64,000 nt of DNA from an uncultured Flavobacteriales bacterium (GCA_949372805.1 CASIBH010000006.1:1-64000); one strand, 5' to 3'; numbered from the stretch's first letter, positions 9,802 to 18,290 are shown. The notes: a model not told the origin generated them from the letters alone. Numbers and translations: made by a program.

Positions 9802-11070
9802 ATGAAAAAAACACTTTTTCTTATTTTGTTTTCTTTTGCTTTTAACAATTGTTATTCTCAAAAAAATTATAATAAAACTCAAATTATAAAAACAACAAAA
9901 GGGTTTGAGCTTCTTCACAATGGAAAACCGTATTACGTAAAAGGGGCAGGTGGAGACAATCATTTAAAAGAACTTGCAAATATTGGAGGAAACTCAATAA
10001 GAACATGGTCTGTAGATAATGGTCAGGCTGTATTAGATAGTGCTCATAAATATGGACTAACAGTTTGTATGGGGCTTTGGGTAAATCACGAAAGACATGG
10101 TTTTGATTATAATGACGAATATTCTGTACTCGCACAACTTAAGGGTTTTGAAGAGGCTATTATAAAGTTTAAGGATCATCCAGCTTTACTGATGTGGGCT
10201 GTTGGAAATGAAGTAGATTTATTTTATTCAAATTTTAGGGTTTGGAATGCTGTTGAAGACATCGCTCGATTAATAAAAAAAACAGACCCAAACCATCCAA
10301 TTATGACGGTAACTGCAGGAATTGATGTTTCTGAAGTTTATATGATAAAGAACTACTGCCCGAGTATAGATATTTTAGGAATAAACACATACGGAGGTAT
10401 TGGGGGGTTATCTGATCAAGTGAAAAAATATGGATGGGAAAAACCCTATATGGTTACAGAGTGGGGGCCATATGGACATTGGGAGTCGCCTACAACATCT
10501 TGGGGGGTTTCAGTAGAGGCAAATAGCTCAGAAAAAGCAAAAATGAGATTAGACGGCTATAAACATATTCAAAAAGATAGTGAGATGTGTATGGGTAGCT
10601 ATGTATTTTTATGGGGTCAGAAACAAGAACAAACCCCTACATGGTACGGAATTTTTACCGAAGATGGAAAAGCGACAGAAAGTGTTGATGTTTTAAACTC
10701 ATATTGGGCAAAAAACAAATTAAAAAACAAAGCTCCGCTTATATCCAGTTTTTTTCTGAATAAGCAAAATAAATATAAGAGCGTCAAAGTAAAAAAGAGA
10801 GAAATTCTAAACTTTGAAGTTCAAACATCAGACTTTGAAGGAGATTCTTTATCATATTTATACGAGCTAATGGCTGAAAGCACCGATAAAAAAGCTGGGG
10901 GCGATTTTGAATCAAAAGGAAGCTCTCTTGCTTTTAGAATTCTAGAAAATAGTTCTAAGGGCATAAAAATCAAAGCACCCTCTAGATCTGGAGCTTATCG
11001 TTTTTATATCTATATCTCTGATGGAAATAATAATGTTGCAACAGCAAATATTCCTTTTTATGTTAAATAA
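9802..11070 (+). CDS. Clan GH-A glycoside hydrolase (TIM barrel) with C-terminal Ig-like domain
   Basis: The annotated ORF starts at 9760 inside the previous gene; the ATG at 9802 gives a good signal peptide (MKKTLFLILFSFAFNNCYSQ) and 422 residues. The catalytic domain has hallmarks of a retaining clan GH-A enzyme: GGNSIRTWS early, the acid/base Glu in MWAVGNEVD and the nucleophile Glu in MVTEWGPYGHWE. This resembles the GH2-type TIM barrel and related families. The C-terminal about 90 residues (APLISSFFLN ... YIYISDGNNNVATANI) form an Ig/cadherin-like domain. It probably acts on beta-glucan or another beta-linked glycan together with the GH3 enzyme; substrate specificity cannot be read from the sequence. 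Confidence 0.7.
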   Translation: MKKTLFLILFSFAFNNCYSQKNYNKTQIIKTTKGFELLHNGKPYYVKGAGGDNHLKELANIGGNSIRTWSVDNGQAVLDSAHKYGLTVCMGLWVNHERHGFDYNDEYSVLAQLKGFEEAIIKFKDHPALLMWAVGNEVDLFYSNFRVWNAVEDIARLIKKTDPNHPIMTVTAGIDVSEVYMIKNYCPSIDILGINTYGGIGGLSDQVKKYGWEKPYMVTEWGPYGHWESPTTSWGVSVEANSSEKAKMRLDGYKHIQKDSEMCMGSYVFLWGQKQEQTPTWYGIFTEDGKATESVDVLNSYWAKNKLKNKAPLISSFFLNKQNKYKSVKVKKREILNFEVQTSDFEGDSLSYLYELMAESTDKKAGGDFESKGSSLAFRILENSSKGIKIKAPSRSGAYRFYIYISDGNNNVATANIPFYVK

Positions 11071-11082
11071 ATTATTTTAAAT

Positions 11083-11760
11083 ATGTCGTTACTAAATTTG
11101 TCCGTTGACTGTGTAATACTTGGTTTTGATGATGATCAAAAGCTAAAGATATTACTAATAAAAAAGTTAGTTAATAAAAATAAAGACCATCAGTATGCTA
11201 TTCCTGGTGATTTAATTGGTGATAAAGAAGATCTACTTTGTGGAGCGAAAAGAATACTTATGTCTCTTACCTCTTTAAAAGAAATTTATTTAAAACAGTT
11301 TAGTGTATTTGGGGACCCAAAAAGAACCAATCAAAAGAAGGATCAAGACTGGCTAAAAATGTATAGAAAAAACCCTAAGGAAAGAGTCGTTACAGTTGGA
11401 TATTTATCTCTTGTTAGAATGGAAGATTATAATCCTGTAGCCTCATCATTTGCCTCAGATGCTGAATGGGTAAGTTTAAATAGTGTGCCTTCTAATTTAG
11501 CTTTTGATCACAATGATATTATTAAAAGCGCTTTAAGATATTTAAAAACAGTTTTAGATCACAAAATTGTTTCTAATTTACTTCCTTCAAAATTTACTTT
11601 ATCTCAACTACAAAATATTTATGAAATTTTATTGGATGAAAAATTAGATAAAAGAAATTTTAGAAAAAACATTTCTAAGATTAGTAAAATAAAAAGAACA
11701 AAGGAAAAACAAGAAGGAGTTGCTCACAAACCAGCATATCTTTATACTTATGATAATTAA
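11083..11760 (+). CDS. NrtR-type transcriptional regulator (Nudix-like effector domain plus winged helix)
   Basis: A 225-residue protein. Residues about 5-145 form a Nudix fold, but the Nudix box is degenerate (GDLIGDKEDLLCGAKRILMSLTSL lacks the REUXEE catalytic glutamates), so it is expected to sense a ligand rather than hydrolyse one. Residues about 155-225 contain the winged-helix signature KFTLSQLQNIYEILLD ... KRNFRKNISK followed by AHKPAYLY, as in the NrtR/AraR group. In Bacteroidetes such proteins control sugar catabolic operons (for example AraR). Here it closes the glycan operon, 12 nt after the GH-A hydrolase, and probably regulates it in response to a released sugar or derivative. 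It overlaps the convergent peptidase gene by 4 nt. Confidence 0.85.
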   Translation: MSLLNLSVDCVILGFDDDQKLKILLIKKLVNKNKDHQYAIPGDLIGDKEDLLCGAKRILMSLTSLKEIYLKQFSVFGDPKRTNQKKDQDWLKMYRKNPKERVVTVGYLSLVRMEDYNPVASSFASDAEWVSLNSVPSNLAFDHNDIIKSALRYLKTVLDHKIVSNLLPSKFTLSQLQNIYEILLDEKLDKRNFRKNISKISKIKRTKEKQEGVAHKPAYLYTYDN

Positions 11761-12794
11761 ATTTTAGTTGATTTTATTAGTTTAATTCTTTCGTCTCTAT
11801 TGACAATTTCCCATGCTGTTAAAAAGATAAGCCTAGTTATTGTTTCAATTTTTTTGAAGTCTATTTTTTCTATAGTATCAGTTTCTTTATGGTAGTCTTC
11901 ATGCACACCATTAAAATAAAAAATAACTGGAATATTATTTTTTGCAAAATTATAATGATCTGATCTGTAGTAATACCTATTAGGATCATCTTCGTCATTA
12001 AATCTATAGTCTAAATCTAATCCAATATAATTTTTATTAACGTTTTCACTAATTTCGTGTAAATCTAAGCTTAGTCTATCTGAACCAATAAGGTATACAT
12101 AATTAGATGAATCATGCCAATCATCTAACCTCCCTATCATATCAATATTTAAATTTGCTACTGTATTTTTAAGAGAATATTCTGGATTATCAGTATAGTA
12201 TTTACTGCCTAATAAACCTTTTTCCTCACCAGATACGGCCATAACTAAAACGCTTCTTCTGGGTCCAAATCCATTTTCTTTAGCAATTTGAAAAGCTTCA
12301 GCTATCTCCATAGCTGCAACTGTACCAGACCCATCATCATCTGCACCATTAAAAACAATTGAATCGTGGATACCAAGGTGATCATAGTGTGCTGTAATTA
12401 TAATTAATTCCTCTTTTAAATCAGAACCTTCAATAAACCCTAACACATTCTCCCCTTTAATATTTTTTTTATTAGACATTAAGTTTTTAATAAAATTAAC
12501 GTCACAGTCCTCACATTTACATAAATGTCTTCCTGACTTTACTTTGAACTTTTGGTAGTATGTTTGTTTTTTATAAGGAGGTATCCCAATTGAAGAAAAG
12601 AAAGATGCTATATAATCAGCAGCCATTTTTTGTCCTCTTTTTCCTGTTTCTCTCCCTTCTAAAGAATCTGATGATAAAACAAGAAGGTGTTTGTATAAAT
12701 CTTCTGTCTTAATTGTTTTGGAAAATTTAATATTTTCTTGTGAATAAGTATTAAATGAGAATATTAAAAAAATTAATAATAATATTTCTTTCAT
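11757..12794 (-). CDS. M28 family zinc aminopeptidase, exported
   Basis: A 345-residue protein with a signal peptide (LLLIFLIFSFNTYSQ) and the LLVLSSDSLEGRETGKRG opening common to Bacteroidetes M28 enzymes. Metal and catalytic motifs are intact: TAHYDHLGI, NGADDDGSGT, SGEEKGLLGS, NIDMIG and YYRSDHYNF, plus a late His in YHKETD. It probably trims peptides in the periplasm. A Cys cluster (CKCEDC) near residue 95 is of unclear role. The gene starts at the last base of the rpiB stop (TAATG), so it forms a two-gene operon with rpiB. Confidence 0.85.
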   Translation of the reverse strand: MKEILLLIFLIFSFNTYSQENIKFSKTIKTEDLYKHLLVLSSDSLEGRETGKRGQKMAADYIASFFSSIGIPPYKKQTYYQKFKVKSGRHLCKCEDCDVNFIKNLMSNKKNIKGENVLGFIEGSDLKEELIIITAHYDHLGIHDSIVFNGADDDGSGTVAAMEIAEAFQIAKENGFGPRRSVLVMAVSGEEKGLLGSKYYTDNPEYSLKNTVANLNIDMIGRLDDWHDSSNYVYLIGSDRLSLDLHEISENVNKNYIGLDLDYRFNDEDDPNRYYYRSDHYNFAKNNIPVIFYFNGVHEDYHKETDTIEKIDFKKIETITRLIFLTAWEIVNRDERIKLIKSTKI

Positions 12795-13225
12795 TAAATT
12801 TTATTAATTTTTTCTACTCTTCTTTGATGTCTTCCACCTTCAAATTTAGTTTCTAGAAAAACATCTGTTATTTCTTTTACTTGATCCCAGTTTAAATGTC
12901 TTGCGGGCATAGTAAGAATATTTGCATTATTATGAAGTCTAGCCTGCTGAGCAATTTCTTCTTTCCAACACAGTGCTGCTCTAATATTTAAATGTTTGTT
13001 AGCAGTCATATTTATTCCGTTTCCTGTTCCACAAAATTGAATCCCAAAAATATTTTTTTTATTTTCTAAAGATTTGCAAAGTTCGTGAGAAAAATCAGGA
13101 TAATCAACACTCTCAATAGAGTAACAGCCGAAATCTTCAACTATTAATTCTTTAGATAATAAATACTCTTTTAGTTTTTCTTTATGATCAAAACCAGCAT
13201 GATCGCACGCAATTCCAATTTTCAT
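12794..13225 (-). CDS. rpiB: Ribose-5-phosphate isomerase B
   Basis: A 143-residue RpiB/LacAB family enzyme that interconverts ribulose 5-phosphate and ribose 5-phosphate in the pentose phosphate pathway. Motifs: IGIACDHAGFDHKEKL at the N-terminus, VDYPDFSHELC, and the anion-hole loop FCGTGNGINMTANK followed by RAALCW. The usual catalytic Cys of the SCGTG motif is present in the FCGTG form. It is the first gene of a minus-strand pair with the M28 peptidase, and the repeat-containing AT-rich region lies directly upstream. Confidence 0.92.
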   Translation of the reverse strand: MKIGIACDHAGFDHKEKLKEYLLSKELIVEDFGCYSIESVDYPDFSHELCKSLENKKNIFGIQFCGTGNGINMTANKHLNIRAALCWKEEIAQQARLHNNANILTMPARHLNWDQVKEITDVFLETKFEGGRHQRRVEKINKI

Positions 13226-13254
13226 TTTTTATTAATATTATTTAATATTTATTG

Positions 13255-13333
13255 TTAATAAGCTTTGCTAAATTTTGTTATAAAAATTAATAAAAATTAA
13301 AGCTTATTAAATCAAAAATTATAAGCTTATTAA
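13255..13333. repeat. Three copies of the 11-mer AAGCTTATTAA (one inverted)
   Basis: Copies read TTAATAAGCTT at 13255-13265 (inverted), AAGCTTATTAA at 13300-13310, and AAGCTTATTAA at 13323-13333. The first two extend to a perfect 12-bp inverted repeat (13255-13266 with 13299-13310), and the two direct copies start 23 bp apart. They lie 30-108 bp upstream of the rpiB start and could be operator sites. Confidence 0.5.
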
Positions 13334-13639
13334 TATTTTAAAAGTCAAGTATACTTATTGTTTTTTATATTTAAGTTTTAAGTTTGTTTATTAACTTTTT
13401 CTATAAAACAATTCAAATATAATTATTAAATTTTGCTTGTTTATATTACTATTAACAAAATAAAAAAAATGTTGATATATATTATAAAAGCTTAATATTC
13501 AGTATTTATCAAATAATAAATAAATAATAAGTTGTTATTTTCTTTTAATAAGTCATTAAAGCAATTTTTAATATAACATTTTATCAACTGACTTAACAGA
13601 CTATATATAATATTATATTTTTCTTTTTTTTTAAAAAAA

Positions 13640-13682
13640 CAATAGTTATATATATATAATATCTATTGAAAAATAACTATTG
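13640..13682. repeat. 10-bp inverted repeat CAATAGTTAT / ATAACTATTG
   Basis: Arms at 13640-13649 and 13673-13682 are perfect reverse complements separated by 23 nt. The sequence CTATTGAAAA also appears twice (13663-13672 and 13677-13686). The right arm overlaps the candidate -33 TTG of the downstream promoter, a classic position for a repressor or activator site. Confidence 0.45.
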
Positions 13683-13710
13683 AAAATTTTAAATAAAAAT
13701 TGTATTTTCA
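13680..13710 (+). promoter_or_regulatory. Candidate Bacteroidetes promoter for the secreted thioredoxin-like gene
   Basis: TTG (13680-13682), 20-nt spacer, TATTTTCA (13703-13710), one mismatch from TAnnTTTG. It lies 22 nt before the ATG at 13733 and overlaps the TTG start proposed in the ORF track, favouring the ATG. Confidence 0.4.
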
Positions 13711-13732
13711 CAATTCAATAAAAACAACAATT

Positions 13733-15754
13733 ATGAAAAATATTTTACTAGTTACTATACTACTTTTGTCTTCCGTTTCTTTATTTAGCCAAAGTGCTCC
13801 ACTTTATTGGTGTGATGATTTTGAAAGTTATAATGTAGGAGATCCTATTGCTCAAACTTCTTCTGATTGGAATAGTTGGGCAGAGCTAATGAATGGCTTA
13901 ACTGCACCTTTTTCTGATGATGCTTTTGTATCAAATACCTATTCTAATTCTGGAAGTAATTGTTTAGCTTTTAATGCAAATACATCAGTTGCTGGACCTG
14001 AAGATGTAGTATTACCTATAGGAGCTGGAACTCCATATGTATCAGGAGTATTTACTTTAACTCATATGATTTATGTTGTAAGTGGAGCTTATTGGAATAT
14101 TCAAGCAGAAAATGTTCCTGGAGTTACTTGGGCATTAGATGTTACTTTAGATGCTACTGGAAACGTTAATTATGCAACTTCAGGAAGTGCTCAAACATTA
14201 TTAGCAGCTACTTATCCGTTAAATACTTGGTTTGAACAAAGTATTGTTTGTGATTTAACAACAAATAATTGGGAAGTTTTTCATGATGGTGTGTCTCAAG
14301 GAACATTTAACAATCCTGTAAATCAAGTTGCTTCTATAGATTATTATCCAACTGCAGGTCAAGAATTTTATATTGACGATGTTTGCCTTCCTTATATTCC
14401 TGCTCAACTGGATACTCTTAATGCACAAGTCTTATCAGTTGGAGCTATTAACGGTTTAGCAACACAAGATCGTTTTCCATCTGTAGATATTAGAAATTTT
14501 GGTATTAATGATATTAATTCTTTTGATGTAACTTTTGATTATGATGGATCTCAAATAACCGAAAATATAACTGGATTAAATCTTACAACTAACTCTATAA
14601 CAAACGTTATTTTTACTAATCCAATTACTTTATCTTTAGTAACAACAGCTCAAGCATATATTTCTAATATTAATGGTGGACAAACTCAAAATACATCAGA
14701 TGATACTTTATTAACCAATGTAAGCGTTGTTGTTCCAGCACCTAATAAATTAGTTATTGGCGAAGAAGCAACAGGTACTTGGTGTGGATGGTGTCCAAGA
14801 GGAGCTGTTGCACTAAATTGGATGGATAAAGATTATGAAGGATTTTGGCAAGGAATTGCAGTACATAACGGAGATCCAATGACAGATGCAACCTACGATA
14901 ACGCTATTGGAAATTATATAGCAGGCTACCCTAGTGGATTAGTAGATAGAGGATCAGCTATTGATCCAGGAGGTTTTAGTCAAGATTTTATCCAAAGAGT
15001 TGTTATACCTCCTCACGCAAGAATAACCAATGGAGCTAAAATTGAAAATAACGTTTTAAAAGTATCTTTAAATCTAAATTTTACAACGCCTATAAATGGA
15101 AATTGGAGATTAGCTTGTGCAGTTGTTGAAGATAGTGTAACAGGAACAGGACCACAATATTTCCAAGCAAATTATTACAGTGGAGGAGGTTCAGGCTCTT
15201 TAATTGATGTAGATGGAACAGACTGGGCAAATTTAGGATCAAATGTAAATTCTAACATAATGATATACAGACACGTTGCAAGAGCAATTAATCCATCTTT
15301 CCTTGGTGATGTACTTCCTCAAAATTCATATTCTAGTGGAGATGTAGAAACAGTTTGTTTTGAATTTCCTTTAGACCCTTCTTGGGATTTAAATCAAGTA
15401 CATATTGTAGGTATGCTTTTTGATAGTCAAGGTAATACAGATAATGGTTCTTCCTCAACCATAGGAACAGCTGAAACAAATGGTTATTTAGCTTGTTCAG
15501 GATCAACAGAAGCAATATTTCTAAATGGTCCAGATAAATTAAATGTTTATCCAAATCCATCAAATAATATTTTATATGTTAATAATCTTCCTTTAGAAAC
15601 AAAAAGTATTAGTATAATTAATATTGAAGGTAAAGTTGTTATAGAAACTGAAGCTAAAGATATTTTAAATGTTTCTAAATTATCAAGTGGAATATATCAA
15701 ATCAATTTCAACGGAAAAGGATGGATAGAAACAAGGAAAATAATAATTGAATAA
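13733..15754 (+). CDS. T9SS-exported ConA-like plus Omp28/thioredoxin-like fusion protein
   Basis: The track start at 13700 is a TTG inside the likely promoter; ATG 13733 gives a good signal peptide (MKNILLVTILLLSSVSLFSQ) and 673 residues. Domains in order are: a concanavalin/LamG-like beta-sandwich (about 20-225, opening LYWCDDFESYNVGDPI), a CARDB-like strand domain (about 230-335), an Omp28/thioredoxin-like domain (about 338-590) with the redox-type motif TGTWCGWCPRG, and a type A T9SS tail (LNVYPNPSNNILYVN ... KLSSGIYQINF). Codon choice is markedly biased (Leu mostly TTA, Gly mostly GGA, Arg mostly AGA), which suggests high expression. It stands alone, flanked by a long upstream region and a strong terminator. 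A surface-displayed protein is inferred; the CXXC may be redox-active or structural. Confidence 0.75.
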   Translation: MKNILLVTILLLSSVSLFSQSAPLYWCDDFESYNVGDPIAQTSSDWNSWAELMNGLTAPFSDDAFVSNTYSNSGSNCLAFNANTSVAGPEDVVLPIGAGTPYVSGVFTLTHMIYVVSGAYWNIQAENVPGVTWALDVTLDATGNVNYATSGSAQTLLAATYPLNTWFEQSIVCDLTTNNWEVFHDGVSQGTFNNPVNQVASIDYYPTAGQEFYIDDVCLPYIPAQLDTLNAQVLSVGAINGLATQDRFPSVDIRNFGINDINSFDVTFDYDGSQITENITGLNLTTNSITNVIFTNPITLSLVTTAQAYISNINGGQTQNTSDDTLLTNVSVVVPAPNKLVIGEEATGTWCGWCPRGAVALNWMDKDYEGFWQGIAVHNGDPMTDATYDNAIGNYIAGYPSGLVDRGSAIDPGGFSQDFIQRVVIPPHARITNGAKIENNVLKVSLNLNFTTPINGNWRLACAVVEDSVTGTGPQYFQANYYSGGGSGSLIDVDGTDWANLGSNVNSNIMIYRHVARAINPSFLGDVLPQNSYSSGDVETVCFEFPLDPSWDLNQVHIVGMLFDSQGNTDNGSSSTIGTAETNGYLACSGSTEAIFLNGPDKLNVYPNPSNNILYVNNLPLETKSISIINIEGKVVIETEAKDILNVSKLSSGIYQINFNGKGWIETRKIIIE

Positions 15755-15802
15755 TAATTTTATAAATTAAATACAAATCAATTTTGATTTCTATTGTATA
15801 AT

Positions 15803-15835
15803 AAAAAAAGGAGAACTAACAGTTCTCCTTTTTTT
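15803..15835. terminator. Bidirectional rho-independent terminator
   Basis: A perfect 15-bp stem AAAAAAAGGAGAACT / AGTTCTCCTTTTTTT with a 3-nt AAC loop. It has an A tract on one side and a T tract on the other, so it can work on both strands. It sits between the convergent secreted protein gene and rnr, serving both. Confidence 0.9.
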
Positions 15836-15852
15836 ATTGTAAATATTAAAAA

Positions 15853-17961
15853 CTAGCTTAAAATAAAATCAAGCTGTTTTTTCTCTAGATCTGCATTTGA
15901 TATTTTAATAGTAACTTTTTGTCCTAATTGATATCTTTTTTTAGATGATTTTCCAATAAGAGATTGTGTTTTCTCATCATAGATAAAATAATCATTCTTA
16001 ATTGTACTTATTTTAACAAGACCTTCACATTTATTTTTATCTAATTCTACATAAAAACCCCAATCCGTTACTCCAGATATTACACCTGAAAAAGATTCTC
16101 CAATTTTATTTTTTAAATACTTTGTTTGCATAAACTTAATAGATTCTCTCTCAGCGCTAGAAGCCATTTTTTCCATATCAGAAGAGTGTTTGCATAATTT
16201 CTCTAGAGAAGAAATATCTATTGATTTCTCTTGTTTTATATAATTTTTTAGAATCCTATGAACTAGTAAATCAGGATATCTTCTAATAGGTGAAGTGAAA
16301 TGAGAATAATGATCAAAAGCTAAACCATAATGACCTATATTCTTTGTGGTATAGACTGCTTTAGCCATTGACCGTATTGTTAAAGTTTCAATCATTTGCT
16401 CCTCAGCTTTACCTTGAGATTGAGACAAAAGTTGATTTAAAGATTTCGATAATGAATAACTATTTGAAGATTCAATTGAATAGCCAAAAGTTTTAACAAT
16501 ATTTTTTAGATCATTAATCTTATTTTCATTTGGCTTATCATGTACTCTATAAACAAAAGGAATTTTTTTTCCTTCAAGATGTTTTGCTACAGTTTTGTTA
16601 GCAAGAAGCATAAACTCTTCTATTAACTTATTTGTTTCAAGAGACTCTTTAAAATAGACGTTTATAGGATTTTTATGTTCATCCAGTATAAACTTAACTT
16701 CACTTTTTTCAAAATTAATTGAACCATTTTTTCTTCTTTTTTCCCTTAAGATTTTTGACAAATTATTTAGAAGAATTAACTCTTCGAAAAAAATACCTTT
16801 TTTAGAGTTTATAGTTTCTTGAGCATCTGAATAAGTAAACCTTTTATCTGAATGAATAACTGACTCTGTTATATTGTAATTAATAATTTTAGCATCTTTA
16901 TTAATTTCAAATAAAACTGAAAAACTTAACCTGTCTACATTAGGTTTTAGAGAACATAGATCATTACTTAGTTTTTCTGGAAGCATAGGGATTACCCTAT
17001 CCACTAAATATATAGAGGTTGCTCTTCTTACAGATTCCTTATCTAATGATGTTTCTTCTTTGACATAGTGGCTTACATCTGCTATATGAACACCAATACT
17101 ATAGTTTCCATTTTTGAGATTTTCAAAAGAAAGCGCATCATCAAAATCTTTTGCATCTTCAGGATCAATAGTAAAAGTAGGCTTGCCTCTAAGATCAAGT
17201 CTATTTTTTAAGTCTTTTTCTGTATGCTTGTCCTGTAATAATTTTACATCATTTAAAATTTTCTGCGGGTAACTAGTGTCTAAACCATTATTTATTAGAA
17301 TTGAACTCATTTCTACATCATGGTTATTTGCATCACCTAGAACAGATATAATTTTTCCAACAGGGTTTTTCTTACTAGAATCCCACTGAAGTATTTCCAC
17401 GTGTACTTTTTTATTTTTAAAATCGCCTAAAATTTCTTTTTTAGGTAAAAAAACATCAAAATAAATTCTATAATCATCAGCAATAAAAAAACCAAAAGTT
17501 TCTTCTTTTACTATTCTCCCAATAAAAGAATTTTTCGATCTTTTAAGAACCTCTTCAATCGAACCGCTTAATTTTTTTTTGTTTTTAGGAGTAATAAGCA
17601 CAGAAACTTCATCACCTCTTAGAGCAAATTTGGATTCAGACTTGTCTACAAAAACCTCTTTATCTGTATCGTAAATAACAAAGACTCCTTTTGAATTTGT
17701 ATTTTTTACTATTCCAATTATTGTTGTTTTCTTATGTATATATCTATAAGAACCTCTTGAAACGACTTTAATAAAATTTTCATTTGCAAGATCTTCCAGG
17801 GCTTCTACTAAAATAATTTTAGTGCCCATATCTTTTATTGAAAGGAGTTTTGAAATTTGTTTATAGTTAAGTTTTCTAGCCGAATTTTGTTTAAAAACTA
17901 AAAGAATGTCTTTGATTATCTGGCTTTTAGAAAAAGATTTGTTGTTAGATTTTTTGCGCAT
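15853..17961 (-). CDS. rnr: Ribonuclease R (RNase II/R family 3'-5' exoribonuclease)
   Basis: A 702-residue processive exoribonuclease that degrades structured RNA. The N-terminal helix-turn-helix-like and cold-shock domains (about 1-215) are followed by the RNB catalytic domain (about 245-570) with the metal-binding motif TIDPEDAKDFDDALSF. Other conserved RNB segments are IGVHIADVSHYV, ATSIYLVDRVIPMLP and YSHFTSPIRRYPDLLVHR. A C-terminal S1 domain (FSGVISGVTDWGFYVELD) completes the architecture. Length and order match bacterial RNase R. The gene is transcribed alone and ends at the shared bidirectional terminator. Confidence 0.93.
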   Translation of the reverse strand: MRKKSNNKSFSKSQIIKDILLVFKQNSARKLNYKQISKLLSIKDMGTKIILVEALEDLANENFIKVVSRGSYRYIHKKTTIIGIVKNTNSKGVFVIYDTDKEVFVDKSESKFALRGDEVSVLITPKNKKKLSGSIEEVLKRSKNSFIGRIVKEETFGFFIADDYRIYFDVFLPKKEILGDFKNKKVHVEILQWDSSKKNPVGKIISVLGDANNHDVEMSSILINNGLDTSYPQKILNDVKLLQDKHTEKDLKNRLDLRGKPTFTIDPEDAKDFDDALSFENLKNGNYSIGVHIADVSHYVKEETSLDKESVRRATSIYLVDRVIPMLPEKLSNDLCSLKPNVDRLSFSVLFEINKDAKIINYNITESVIHSDKRFTYSDAQETINSKKGIFFEELILLNNLSKILREKRRKNGSINFEKSEVKFILDEHKNPINVYFKESLETNKLIEEFMLLANKTVAKHLEGKKIPFVYRVHDKPNENKINDLKNIVKTFGYSIESSNSYSLSKSLNQLLSQSQGKAEEQMIETLTIRSMAKAVYTTKNIGHYGLAFDHYSHFTSPIRRYPDLLVHRILKNYIKQEKSIDISSLEKLCKHSSDMEKMASSAERESIKFMQTKYLKNKIGESFSGVISGVTDWGFYVELDKNKCEGLVKISTIKNDYFIYDEKTQSLIGKSSKKRYQLGQKVTIKISNADLEKKQLDFILS

Positions 17962-18001
17962 ATTCTTATTATGGCTAAAATAGTTTTAATTTTGCTGTCA
18001 T

Positions 18002-18256
18002 ATGCAAATACAATTAAAACATATTATTTTTAGTCTTATGGTTCTTGTCTTTATAAGTTCTTGTAGAACTAAAAAAACCTTCAATGGAGTTTCAAAATTA
18101 AAATGCTCTACTTTTGAAGAGCCTAGTTTTGAAGAAAAAGCAAAGAGCAATACTAAATATAAAATTGTTATCTTAAAAGATGGTCAGCAAGTTTCAGGAG
18201 GTGGTAAAACAAAAAAAGGTAAAAAAGGAAAAAGTAGACTTTTCAAGAAAAAATAA
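18002..18256 (+). CDS. Small Lys-rich lipoprotein of unknown function
   Basis: An 84-residue protein with a lipoprotein signal (LMVLVFISSC, then RTKKTFNG). The mature part is short and ends in a basic tail (GGGKTKKGKKGKSRLFKKK). No domain is recognised. The basic tail could contact lipopolysaccharide, peptidoglycan or nucleic acid, but this is speculation. A candidate -7 box (TAATTTTG, 17987-17994) ends only 7 nt before the ATG, so the transcript may have almost no leader. The acyltransferase gene follows 34 nt later. Confidence 0.6.
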   Translation: MQIQLKHIIFSLMVLVFISSCRTKKTFNGVSKLKCSTFEEPSFEEKAKSNTKYKIVILKDGQQVSGGGKTKKGKKGKSRLFKKK

Positions 18257-18290
18257 TTATTTAATTTATAAATTATTAAAATTTAAATAA

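Larger units (their letters stand above)
13226..13732. other. Long AT-rich intergenic region with repeats
   Basis: This is the only gene-free stretch above 300 bases in the window (507 nt between rpiB and the secreted thioredoxin-like gene, which diverge). It is extremely AT-rich. Near the rpiB side it contains three copies of AAGCTTATTAA (one inverted). Near the other side it contains a 10-bp inverted repeat and a candidate promoter. No open frame of credible length and no RNA gene was recognised. It probably carries the promoters of both divergent units and perhaps regulatory sites. An origin role was considered but has no DnaA-box support by eye. Confidence 0.6.

Noticed and set aside
13226-13732. 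Possible replication origin
   Set aside because: AT-rich with repeats, but no cluster of DnaA boxes (TTATNCACA) is visible and no dnaA or dnaN lies nearby. Genome-wide GC skew would be needed.
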